In this document: piece after piece, positions 7,601 to 13,684 of the stretch
How the letters are laid out: each line of letters opens with the position of its first letter
Numbering within the stretch: position 1 is the stretch's first letter
Assembly: GCF_028680575.1 (NCBI RefSeq)
Contig: NZ_JAPCKI010000026.1
Coordinates: 1 to 32,165, forward strand
DNA length: 32,165 nt
Direction: 5' to 3'
From: Acidovorax benzenivorans
GTDB taxonomy: Bacteria > Pseudomonadota > Gammaproteobacteria > Burkholderiales > Burkholderiaceae_C
Notes under the pieces: model-generated
Seen by the model: the letters and a program-made list of their open reading frames with translations, nothing else
Told to the model about the DNA's origin: nothing
Databases searched by the model: none
Translations under genes and position numbers: made by a program

Positions 7601-9101
7601 GGATGTCCTTGAGGTAGGCGTATGGGTCATGCCCGTTCATGCGGGCCGACTGAATCAGGCTCATGACGGCGGCCGCTCGCTGGCCCGCACGCAGGCTGCC
7701 GGCAAACAGCCAGTTGTTGCGACCGATGGCAATGGGCCGGATCTGGTTCTCGATCCAGTTGTTGTCCACCGGCAGTTGTCCGTCATCCACGAATCGGGTC
7801 AGCGCATCCCAGCGCCGCAGGCTGTAGTCCAGCGCCTTGGCGGTTGCTGATCCGTCGGGCACCTGGCGCCGTTGCAGCGTCATCCATTCATGCAGGGCGT
7901 CCAGGATCGGCCGGGTCTGCTGCTGCCGAACGGCTTGCCGCTGCTCGGTGTCCAACTCTTTGACCCCGCGCTCGATCTCATAGACCCGGGCGAACTGCTG
8001 CAGCGCGAATCCGGCGATCTGGCTCTGGTTGGCCGCGTGCAGGTCGAAGAACTTGCGTCTTGCGTGGGCCAGGCAACCCACCTCGGTCACGCCGCTGGCG
8101 ATCAGCGCCTTGTAGCCACTGAAGTCGTCGCAGATCAGGCTGCCCTTCCAGGCCTTGTCGGTGCCGTGGCCCAGGAAGCGCCGGGCGTGTTCGCCCGAGC
8201 GCGACTCGCAGAAGTCGTAGACCACAGCCTTGATGCCTTCGAAGGCCCCCGGCGCATAGGCCCAGAGGTAAGCGCGGTGCGTCTTGCCCTCGCCGGGCTT
8301 GAGCATGGCCACCGGTGTCTCATCGGCGTGCAGCACCCGGTGGCCCAGGCTCTCGGTCTTCAGTGCATCGACCAGCGGCTGCAGCCGCACCCCGCAGGTG
8401 CCCACCCACTGCGCCAGGGTCGAGCGCGGGATGGCCAGGCCGGCGCGGCCGAAGATCGCCTCCTGCCGGTACAGCGGCAGGTGATCGGCGTACTTGCCCA
8501 CCAGCACCTGGGCCAGCAGGCCGGTGGTGGGGATACCTTTGTCGATGACGTGCGCGTCGACCGGTGTCTGTTGAATGGTCTCGCACCGGGCGCAGGCCCA
8601 CTTGCCGCGGATGTGGCGCTCGACGCTGAAGACGCCGGGCACATAGTCCAGCTTCTCGGCCACGTCCTCGCCCACGCGCTTCATCTGACACCCACACGCG
8701 CATTTGGTGGACGTGGGTTCGTGGCGGATCTCGCGGCGTGGCAGGTGCGCTGGCAAGGGCAGCCGCTTGGCTTGTTTCTTCTCGGAGGTGGCCGGTGCTT
8801 GCGTCTGCGCCAGGGCGTCGATCTCGCTGGCCACGGCCGCCAGGTCCGCTTCAATCTCGTCTTCGAGCAGGCTCTTCTGCTCGGGGTTGAATCGCTCGGA
8901 CTGGGCGGCGAACTTCATGCGCTTGAGCAGCGCGTTCTCGTGGGTGAGCTTGTCCAGCAGCGCGCTCTGGTGGCGAACCTGAACCATCAGCCGAGCGGTC
9001 AGCTCGCGCAGTTGTTCTGCACTCAGACTCTCCAGCGATTGCGGAGCGACCACCATGGGCAGGACTGTGCCAGCGCCGGTGCAGCCGCACCATCGGCGCA
9101 T
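7524..9101 (-). CDS. tnpC: IS66-family transposase TnpC
   Basis: This is the full-length DDE transposase of IS66 elements (525 aa from 9101, or 510 aa from the in-frame ATG at 9056). An N-terminal leucine-zipper-like region (LSAEQLRELTARL) is followed by a zinc-finger region (CACGC near the first third, then CARC). The catalytic core shows LHADETPV and ICDDFSGYKAL for the two aspartates and VDNNWIENQIRPIAIGRNNW for the glutamate. The C-terminus ends KDILTRLPTHKASRIDQLLP, as usual in the family. Neither start has a strong ribosome site, so the choice is open. No frameshift or internal stop is seen, so the protein should be functional if expressed. Confidence 0.93.
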   Translation of the reverse strand: MRRWCGCTGAGTVLPMVVAPQSLESLSAEQLRELTARLMVQVRHQSALLDKLTHENALLKRMKFAAQSERFNPEQKSLLEDEIEADLAAVASEIDALAQTQAPATSEKKQAKRLPLPAHLPRREIRHEPTSTKCACGCQMKRVGEDVAEKLDYVPGVFSVERHIRGKWACARCETIQQTPVDAHVIDKGIPTTGLLAQVLVGKYADHLPLYRQEAIFGRAGLAIPRSTLAQWVGTCGVRLQPLVDALKTESLGHRVLHADETPVAMLKPGEGKTHRAYLWAYAPGAFEGIKAVVYDFCESRSGEHARRFLGHGTDKAWKGSLICDDFSGYKALIASGVTEVGCLAHARRKFFDLHAANQSQIAGFALQQFARVYEIERGVKELDTEQRQAVRQQQTRPILDALHEWMTLQRRQVPDGSATAKALDYSLRRWDALTRFVDDGQLPVDNNWIENQIRPIAIGRNNWLFAGSLRAGQRAAAVMSLIQSARMNGHDPYAYLKDILTRLPTHKASRIDQLLPHRWKPADA

Positions 9102-9134
9102 GCCCCAATTGGCAAGTGCTTGCGCACAGGCCAG

Positions 9135-9467
9135 TCAGATCACGGTGATGACGCCACCATCGCCCAGACGCTGCCAGGGCAGGCCCAGCACCAGCGCATC
9201 GAACTGCGAGCGACTGAGCGTGGCGGTCAACGCACCCTCACGAGGCCAGACGAACTTGCCGCTGTTCAGGCGCCGTGCTGCCAGCCACACCCCGATGCCG
9301 TCGTGCACCAGCACCTTCATGCGGTTGGCTCGCCGGTTGGCAAACAGGTAGGCGTGATGCGGGCGCGCAGCACCGAAGACGGCCACCACTCGGGCCACAG
9401 CGGTGTCTGTGCCGGCACGCATGTCCAGTGGATCGGTGGCCAGCCACAGGGCATCGATGCGGATCAC
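9135..9467 (-). CDS. tnpB: IS66-family accessory protein TnpB
   Basis: This 110-aa protein is the second IS66 gene, required with TnpA and TnpC for transposition in the family. Conserved features include IDALWLATDPLDMRAGTD near the N-terminus, HHAYLFANRRANRMKVLVHD in the middle and GKFVWPREG near the end. The start is a GTG at 9467 that overlaps the tnpA stop codon in the four bases GTGA, indicating translational coupling. The open frame continues upstream to 10271 only by crossing into antisense sequence of the nested IS3 element, so that longer version is spurious. Confidence 0.92.
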   Translation of the reverse strand: MIRIDALWLATDPLDMRAGTDTAVARVVAVFGAARPHHAYLFANRRANRMKVLVHDGIGVWLAARRLNSGKFVWPREGALTATLSRSQFDALVLGLPWQRLGDGGVITVI

Positions 9468-9802
9468 TTGAGCAGCTCCCGCATCCAGGCTGCGCAGTGC
9501 TCGGCAGCACCGACCGGCCACGTCAGCGAGACGCTTGTGGCGCCACGGCGCAACTCGATGCGGATGTCCGGGGCCGGCGCGCAACTGGGCGCAGGCAGCG
9601 CCACCGGCACGAAGGTGGGGACTTGCACATCTGTGCTGGGGGCATGGGCCAGTCGGCGCCACTTGTGCACGACGTTGGCGTTGATGCCGTGCGAGAGCGC
9701 AACCCTGGCCACCGATGCACCGGGCTGGGCGCACTCGGCCAGGATCTGTTGCTTGAGCTCGGCGCTGTGGCGCCGACGGGTCTTGTTCTTGGCTTCGTTC
9801 AT
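9464..9802 (-). CDS. tnpA: IS66-family protein TnpA (HTH)
   Basis: This 112-aa protein begins MNEAKNKTRRRHSAELKQQI and has the HTH of IS66 OrfA proteins (GASVARVALSHGINANVVHKWRR). The ATG at 9802 has AGGTGG five bases upstream; a GTG at 9811 is a less likely start. Its stop overlaps the tnpB start (GTGA). The IS3-family element inserted at 9820, only 17 bases upstream of this start, so tnpA is cut off from its native leader and promoter. In the uninterrupted element the ribosome site and start codon would have lain in a 12-bp hairpin (see findings). Confidence 0.9.
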   Translation of the reverse strand: MNEAKNKTRRRHSAELKQQILAECAQPGASVARVALSHGINANVVHKWRRLAHAPSTDVQVPTFVPVALPAPSCAPAPDIRIELRRGATSVSLTWPVGAAEHCAAWMRELLK

Positions 9803-9815
9803 GGTGTCCACCTAT

Positions 9816-9819
9816 CTCG
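9816..9819. repeat. Left 4-bp target duplication of the IS3 element
   Basis: CTCG directly precedes the left IS3 end at 9820 and recurs at 11271-11274 after the right end. IS3-family elements typically make 3-5 bp duplications. Confidence 0.88.
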
Positions 9820-9860
9820 TGATCTGACCCCCGAAACCTGGACGAATTCGAGGAATCGAA

Positions 9861-10391
9861 GTGACCAGGTACACAGAGAAACAGAAGTTTGCTGCCGTCA
9901 CGGCCTACCGGAAGGGCGCTGGCGGCTTGCGCGCCACCGCCAGCGCGCACGACGTCGGCGTTGATTCGCTGAGGGCGTGGATCGCCGCGTACGAGGCCAA
10001 TGGGAAAGCTGGTCTGGTGGCGAAAAGGCGCGTCATCTACGATCTGAACTTCAAGCTCGAGGTCCTGCGCCGGATGCAGGATAAGGGTCTGTCGTGTAGG
10101 CAGGTTGCGGCCCTCTTCAACATCCGGCGCCTCGACCTGGTAGCGGAGTGGAGCCGGTTGTACGCCGCTCATGGGGCAGCAGCTTTGCAGCCTGGCTGGA
10201 AATGGGAACAGACGAGGATGAGCAAGCCGCCGAGCAGGCACGATGACCGCGAGGCGGTGACGAACGACCAACGCAGCCGCGAAGAGTTGCTACGCGATCT
10301 CCAGCAACTGCGCGCGGAGAATGCTTACCTAAAAAAAGTGCAGGCCTTGACTCGAACCAAGTCGCGCTCGGCGCCCGTGAAAGGACGTTGA
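9861..10391 (+). CDS. IS3-family transposase OrfA (double HTH, IS150-type)
   Basis: This 176-aa DNA-binding subunit has a GTG start at 9861 with GAGGAA eight bases upstream. Two consecutive helix-turn-helix segments are visible (GGLRATASAHDVGVDSLRAW and LSCRQVAALFNIRRLDLVAE), followed by a leucine-zipper-like helix near the C-terminus (EELLRDLQQLRAENAYLKK). This is the IS150-group layout. A run of seven A residues (10331-10337) followed by G lies in the codons for LKK. A -1 shift there reads without a stop into orfB and would make the OrfAB transposase. Without the shift, translation ends at 10391, overlapping the orfB start. Confidence 0.92.
   Translation: MTRYTEKQKFAAVTAYRKGAGGLRATASAHDVGVDSLRAWIAAYEANGKAGLVAKRRVIYDLNFKLEVLRRMQDKGLSCRQVAALFNIRRLDLVAEWSRLYAAHGAAALQPGWKWEQTRMSKPPSRHDDREAVTNDQRSREELLRDLQQLRAENAYLKKVQALTRTKSRSAPVKGR
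10331..10338 (+). promoter_or_regulatory. Programmed -1 frameshift site (A7G)
   Basis: AAAAAAAG lies near the end of orfA and contains the slippery heptamer A-AAA-AAG. OrfB is in the -1 frame relative to orfA and is open from this point onward. This is the standard IS3-family route to the OrfAB fusion transposase. Confidence 0.8.
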
Positions 10392-11236
10392 TCGTGCTCG
10401 AGTTGAGGCCGCACTTCCCTCTCGCCGATCTGCTGCGCGCGGCTGAGCTGGCGCGCAGCAGCTTCTACTACCAGCTGAAGGCTATCCGCACGGGTGACAA
10501 ACGCTGCGACCTGAAAGCGAAGATCCGCGAGATCTTCAACCGTCACAAAGGCCGATATGGCTATCGACGGGTCACCGCTGAGCTGCGCCAGCAAGGTCTC
10601 GTCGTCAACCACAAGACGGTCCAAAAGCTGATGGTCGAGATGCAGTTGAAGTCGCTGGTCCGCCCAAAACGCTACAAGGCCTATGACGGCGCAGCTTCCG
10701 AGACGGCCCCGGACCGCTTGGAGCGCGACTTCACGGCTGATGAGCCCAATCAGAAGTGGGTGACCGATGTGACCGAGTTCAAGGTGAACAACCAGAAGCT
10801 GTACCTGTCGCCGGTGATGGATCTCTACAACCGCGAGATCGTGTCGTACGAGATTGCAGAGCGTCCACTGCCGGTCATGATCAAGAACATGCTCACCAAG
10901 GCGTTCAACCGGCTCGACTCAGGCCAGCGACCGATCCTGCATTCGGACCAAGGATGGCAGTACCGCATGCCCGCGTACCGCCAACGCCTGCATCAAAGCG
11001 GGGTCGTTCAGAGCATGTCGCGGAAGGGCAACTGCTATGACAACGCAGCCATGGAGAGCTTCTTCGGAACGCTGAAGTGCGAGTTGTTCCATCTCAACAA
11101 GTTCGACACGACCGAGACGTTGAAGGCCGCCCTTCACGACTACATTCGCTACTACAACGTGGATCGCATCAAGATCGGGCTCGGAGGCCTGAGCCCAGTG
11201 GCGTACAGGACGCAGGCCGCCGCGGCGCCCGCATGA
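10388..11236 (+). CDS. IS3-family transposase OrfB (rve integrase core)
   Basis: This 282-aa catalytic part of the IS3 transposase contains an HTH_21-like region (RYGYRRVTAELRQQGLVVNH) followed by the rve DDE core. Catalytic acidic residues are visible in WVTDVTEF, LHSDQGWQY and AAMESFFGTLKCE, giving the DD(35)E arrangement. The C-terminus (YYNVDRIKIGLGGLSPVAYR) is typical. An independent start would be the TTG at 10388, overlapping the orfA stop, but the functional product is more likely the frameshifted OrfAB. No internal stop or deletion is seen. Confidence 0.94.
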   Translation: MIVLELRPHFPLADLLRAAELARSSFYYQLKAIRTGDKRCDLKAKIREIFNRHKGRYGYRRVTAELRQQGLVVNHKTVQKLMVEMQLKSLVRPKRYKAYDGAASETAPDRLERDFTADEPNQKWVTDVTEFKVNNQKLYLSPVMDLYNREIVSYEIAERPLPVMIKNMLTKAFNRLDSGQRPILHSDQGWQYRMPAYRQRLHQSGVVQSMSRKGNCYDNAAMESFFGTLKCELFHLNKFDTTETLKAALHDYIRYYNVDRIKIGLGGLSPVAYRTQAAAAPA

Positions 11237-11270
11237 AACCATAACTGTCCAAGGTTTGGGGGTCGGTTCA

Positions 11271-11274
11271 CTCG
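11271..11274. repeat. Right 4-bp target duplication of the IS3 element
   Basis: CTCG follows the right inverted repeat and matches 9816-9819. Confidence 0.88.
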
Positions 11275-11339
11275 TTTGGTGGACACCATCGTTGCCGCTT
11301 ACGTCGTGAACCTCAAGGGTGGGATGACCGTGCGCTTAC

Positions 11340-11347
11340 AGGTGTCG
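11340..11347. repeat. Right 8-bp target duplication of the IS66 element
   Basis: AGGTGTCG follows the right IS66 end at 11339 and is identical to 7477-7484. It is also the native continuation of the interrupted ATPase frame. Confidence 0.95.
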
Positions 11348-11601
11348 AGACCCAGCGGCTGGTAGGTGTGGTGGTCGAGGATGACGACTACGCCCAGGTG
11401 AATGCGGGCATGGCGAAGTGCTCCAACTATGCGCACGACAAAGCGCTCATGGGTGGCGTCGCCATTCCGGAACCTGATGAACTCCTCGCCGACATCATGG
11501 CGCTGGAAACATGGCGTGGGCAGATCGAGAAGCGAAGCGCAGACACGATCAAGAAGCGTAAGGCCCGGCCCGCGGCCATACAGACCACAGCAGCACCGTA
11601 G
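11348..11601 (+). pseudogene. 3' fragment of the interrupted AAA/SMC-like ATPase gene
   Basis: Joined to base 7484, this piece continues the same reading frame (codon 795 becomes GAG) and ends at the TAG at 11599-11601, giving an 878-aa protein. It encodes the last 84 residues, beginning TQRLVGVVVEDDDYAQVNAG and including MAKCSNYAHDKALMGG and IPEPDELLADIMALETWRGQ. The SNYAHDK and PEPDEL features look like the conserved tail of this ATPase family, supporting its identity. There is no ribosome site to express the fragment alone. Confidence 0.9.
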
Positions 11602-11794
11602 GCCTTTTTCTCGCAGACGGCTCAGGTTGCTGTCATTGGCGCTTGGGCGTTGGGTCAACGGCTCCGCGCAAGTGGTCGTAAACGTGGCTGCGGATGCCCT
11701 ACTTTCGTACCGCGTACGCTTAGCCTCTCTCCCCTGGGTTGGTCTGGGCCTTGATGAGACGCATCCTTTCGGCATTGCCCGATAAGGAATCGCC
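11602..11794. promoter_or_regulatory. Leader region of the AlpA-like gene
   Basis: There is no gene in these 193 bases. CGTAC-CGC-GTACG (11706-11718) is a small dyad about 80 bases before the alpA-like start and could be an operator. The ribosome site AAGGAA lies at 11784-11789. Confidence 0.4.
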
Positions 11795-12085
11795 ATGCTC
11801 TTCCACCAGACCCTCCCCAAGCCGAACACCTCCAAGGCTCCGCCCGCCTACTACCGCTTGCGCGACGTGATGCGGATCTCTGCTCTCAGCCGCTCGACGA
11901 TCTACCGACGTGTTGCGGAAGGGCGCTTTCCTGCCCCGGTTCACCTGGGAGGTCGGGCTTCCGCGTGGTCCAGCTTCGAGCTTCAGGCATGGATCGACGA
12001 TCCAGCAGGCTATCGGACGGCTACGCCTCAGCCAGAAAGCCCTCCCCGTTTTCAGCACTTGCAAACGAGGCAAAGCATTCCTTGA
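11795..12085 (+). CDS. AlpA-family HTH regulator
   Basis: This 96-aa protein has the MerR-like winged HTH of the AlpA/phage excisionase-regulator family: YYRLRDVMRISALSRSTIYR, then RFPAPVHLGGRASAW and a final WIDD. The ATG at 11795 has AAGGAATCGCC directly upstream. AlpA-type proteins commonly sit beside P4-type integrases and control integrase transcription or excision. Here the gene converges on the integrase gene, and the two coding ends overlap by 65 bases (12021-12085), so the last about 20 codons double as antisense of the integrase C-terminus. Binding sites may be the small dyad upstream of this gene or the repeats before the integrase start; neither assignment is proven. Confidence 0.88.
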   Translation: MLFHQTLPKPNTSKAPPAYYRLRDVMRISALSRSTIYRRVAEGRFPAPVHLGGRASAWSSFELQAWIDDPAGYRTATPQPESPPRFQHLQTRQSIP

Positions 12086-13376
12086 GTTCCTGCGGCACCG
12101 GGTCGGTCTGACGCAGGTCGCGCACCGGCCCCACCGGCTTGCCCGCAGCAAGGTGATCCAGCAGGTCCGCCCAGACCTGGATCATCCGGCGGCGTTGCTC
12201 GAAGTGCGTCGTCCTGTCGTAGCTGCCGCCCAGCTCCTCGTCCGACACGTGCGCCAGATGCCGCTCGATCACCTCGCGGTCCCAGCCCAGCAGTTCGCGG
12301 ATCAGGGTGCGCGCCGTGGCACGGAAGCCATGCCCCGTGATCTGTTCCTTCGTGTCGTAGCCGAGCGTTCGCAAGGCGCTGTTGACGGTGTTGTCGCTCA
12401 TGTAGCGCGTCTTCTCCGAGCGCTTGGCCATGCTCTTGAAGATCGGTCCGGTGGGGCCGGTCAGCGGGAGAAGATCCCGCAGGATAGCGACGGCCTGGGT
12501 AGGCAATGGCACGAGGTGGGTCGGCGTGCGGCTGTCGCGCTTCTTCCATTCCCGCAGCTTCATCTTCTCCGGTGGGCAACGCCACACGGCTTGGTCGAGG
12601 TTCACGTCCTCCCAATGCGCGAGGCGCAACTGGCCGGGGCGCTGGAATAGCAACGGCGAAAGCTGCAGGGCCGCACGGGTGATGACGTTGCCGCTGTAGG
12701 CCTGGATGTCTCGCAGCAACTGCCCCAGCTTCTGTGGATCGGTAATGGCCGCGTAGTGGCGGGCACGCGGCGCCGGCAAACCGCCGGTGCGCTTGTTCAC
12801 GAAGTTTTGCCCCGCCCCCAGCGTCCCCACATCCACCGCATACTGGAACACGTGCTGCACCGCTTCGCGCACCCGCTGCGCCGTCTCCAAATGGCCGCGC
12901 TCCTTGATGCGGTGCAGGCACCGGACCACTTCCGTGGGGGCAATGGCTTCCATCGCCAGTGCGCCGATCCACGGAAAGATGTGCAGTTCCAGATGGCGCA
13001 TCACCTTGACGGCATAGCCGTCCGACCATTCCTGATCCTTCTTCGCCTGAGCGTGCCAAGCGCGGGCCGTGAGTTCGAAGGTGTTCAGACGAGAAACGCG
13101 CTCGCGCTCCTCTTCCACACGCCGCGCCTCTCGGGGATCGATACCGTCAGCGCGCTTCTCGGCCTCGGCGCGCGCCTTCTTGCGCGCCGCCGCGAGCGAG
13201 ACCACCGGGTAGTGGCCGAGGGTCAGCTTGGCTTCTTTGCCGAACTGCTTGTAGCGGTAGACCCACACCTTGCCGGTCGGCCGCACGCGAAGGTAAAGAC
13301 CATCGCCGTCCGCCAGCAAATATTCCTTGTCACGCGGCGCTGCCGCCTTGATCTGAAGCTCGTTGAGTTGACCCAT
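12021..13376 (-). CDS. P4-type tyrosine recombinase (island integrase)
   Basis: This 451-aa site-specific recombinase should integrate and excise the island at tRNA-Phe. The N-terminal DUF4102 arm-binding domain is clear (LADGDGLYLRVRPTGKVWVY; KLTLGHYPVVSLAAARKKA), then an SAM-like core-binding domain (about 95-190) and the catalytic domain. Active-site features are the box-I arginine in FQRPGQLRLAHWEDV, GHGFRATART for H-x-x-R, ERHLAH for the second histidine and the nucleophile in GSYDRTTHF. The ATG at 13376 starts the conserved N-terminus; the upstream open frame enters non-coding DNA. The start lies 172 bases from the tRNA-Phe 3' end. Length and motifs are complete, so the enzyme should be active. 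Confidence 0.95.
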   Translation of the reverse strand: MGQLNELQIKAAAPRDKEYLLADGDGLYLRVRPTGKVWVYRYKQFGKEAKLTLGHYPVVSLAAARKKARAEAEKRADGIDPREARRVEEERERVSRLNTFELTARAWHAQAKKDQEWSDGYAVKVMRHLELHIFPWIGALAMEAIAPTEVVRCLHRIKERGHLETAQRVREAVQHVFQYAVDVGTLGAGQNFVNKRTGGLPAPRARHYAAITDPQKLGQLLRDIQAYSGNVITRAALQLSPLLFQRPGQLRLAHWEDVNLDQAVWRCPPEKMKLREWKKRDSRTPTHLVPLPTQAVAILRDLLPLTGPTGPIFKSMAKRSEKTRYMSDNTVNSALRTLGYDTKEQITGHGFRATARTLIRELLGWDREVIERHLAHVSDEELGGSYDRTTHFEQRRRMIQVWADLLDHLAAGKPVGPVRDLRQTDPVPQELKECFASFASAENGEGFLAEA

Positions 13377-13434
13377 GGTGTACCCAAAAATGACTGCGGT
13401 TGAAAAGCAGTCTGGGGTACACCGTTGGGTACAC
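13377..13434. repeat. Three GGTGTACCC-type repeats before the integrase gene
   Basis: GGTGTACCC at 13377-13385 recurs inverted as GGGTACACC at 13415-13423 and as GGGTACAC at 13427-13434. They fill the 60 bases directly upstream of the integrase start codon, between the gene and the attachment site. This is the place expected for integrase arm sites or for an operator bound by the integrase or the AlpA-like protein. Confidence 0.6.
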
Positions 13435-13547
13435 GCAAGAACAGGATTTTGTGAGATTAAACGATACCGCTTGAGCCGCCTTTTCGGGCTAAGCCCTTGA
13501 TTTACAAGGACTTCTGAGCTGACTTGGGATCGTCTGAGAAAGAAAGA

Positions 13548-13623
13548 TGGTGGCCTGGGGCGGAATCGAACCACCGACACAAGGATTTTCAATCCTCTGC
13601 TCTACCGACTGAGCTACCGGGCC
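13548..13623 (-). tRNA. tRNA-Phe (GAA), island attachment site
   Basis: A complete 76-nt tRNA with encoded CCA folds on the minus strand: 5' GGCCCGG acceptor, D arm with AGCTCAGTCGGTAGAGC, anticodon GAA at 13588-13590 in the loop TTGAAAA, T arm GGTTCGATTCC. The acceptor stem has a C5/A68 mismatch, and the anticodon stem closes with a G-U pair. Its 3' half faces the island integrase, so this end is the probable attachment core. Confidence 0.95.
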
Positions 13624-13633
13624 TGAGCCTCAA

Positions 13634-13639
13634 ATTATA
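13634..13639 (-). promoter_or_regulatory. -10 box of the tRNA-Phe promoter
   Basis: TATAAT on the minus strand lies 10 bases before the mature tRNA 5' end, a perfect consensus. The -35 region is less clear: TTGCCA is 20 bases upstream, somewhat too far. Confidence 0.65.
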
Positions 13640-13642
13640 GCC

Positions 13643-13670
13643 AGAAAAATCTGCCTTTCTGGCAAAAAGG
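13643..13670 (-). terminator. Probable terminator of the response-regulator gene
   Basis: On the minus strand GCCTTT-N7-AAAGGC is followed by AGATTTTT, just after the response-regulator stop codon at 13685. The same bases also contain an alternative hairpin, GCCAGAAA/TTTCTGGC. It overlaps the tRNA-Phe promoter region, making the junction very compact. Confidence 0.55.
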
Positions 13671-13684
13671 CACAAATTAATTGA

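Larger units (their letters stand above)
9820..11270 (+). mobile_element. IS3-family (IS150-type) insertion sequence nested in IS66
   Basis: This is a 1451-bp element. The terminal inverted repeats are 9820-9843 (TGATCTGACCCCCGAAACC...) and 11247-11270, matching at 19 of 24 positions and beginning TGA, with a CTCG duplication on each side. It carries orfA and orfB in overlapping frames with a -1 slippery heptamer between them, the IS3-family design. Both frames are intact, so the element looks young and potentially active. Confidence 0.94.
7485..11339 (-). mobile_element. IS66-family insertion sequence, itself interrupted
   Basis: The ends are GTAAGCGTCCGG (7485 onward) and, read inward on the other strand from 11339, GTAAGCGCACGG; 10 of the first 12 bases match. 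An exact 8-bp target duplication flanks the element. It carries tnpA, tnpB and tnpC in the usual IS66 order on the minus strand. Removing the nested IS3-family element and its 4-bp duplication leaves exactly 2400 bp, a normal IS66 length. The three genes appear intact, but their upstream region is split by the nested element. Confidence 0.95.
1..13547. mobile_element. Terminal part of an integrated genomic island / ICE
   Basis: A tyrosine recombinase gene lies directly against the 3' end of a tRNA-Phe gene, the usual layout of tRNA-targeted islands. Left of it are an AlpA-like regulator, insertion sequences, a ParB-family gene, a DUF736 gene and a group II intron end. Right of it is uninterrupted core genome. 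The island runs off the left edge, so the distal attachment site and any conjugation genes are not visible. ICE, rather than a non-conjugative island, is an inference from the ParB and DUF736 genes. Confidence 0.8.

Noticed and set aside
7872..9827. Plus-strand frame of 651 codons across the IS66 genes
   Set aside because: Antisense to tnpC, tnpB and tnpA, all of which are clearly recognisable.
9135..10271. 378-codon version of TnpB
   Set aside because: The extra N-terminal part reads antisense through the nested IS3 orfA and through tnpA out of frame; the real TnpB starts at the GTG at 9467.
11296..11306. Right end of IS66 at 11302
   Set aside because: GTAAGCG also occurs here, but only an end at 11339 gives the exact 8-bp duplication and restores the ATPase frame. 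The GTCG shared by 7481-7484 and 11303-11306 is too short to be significant.
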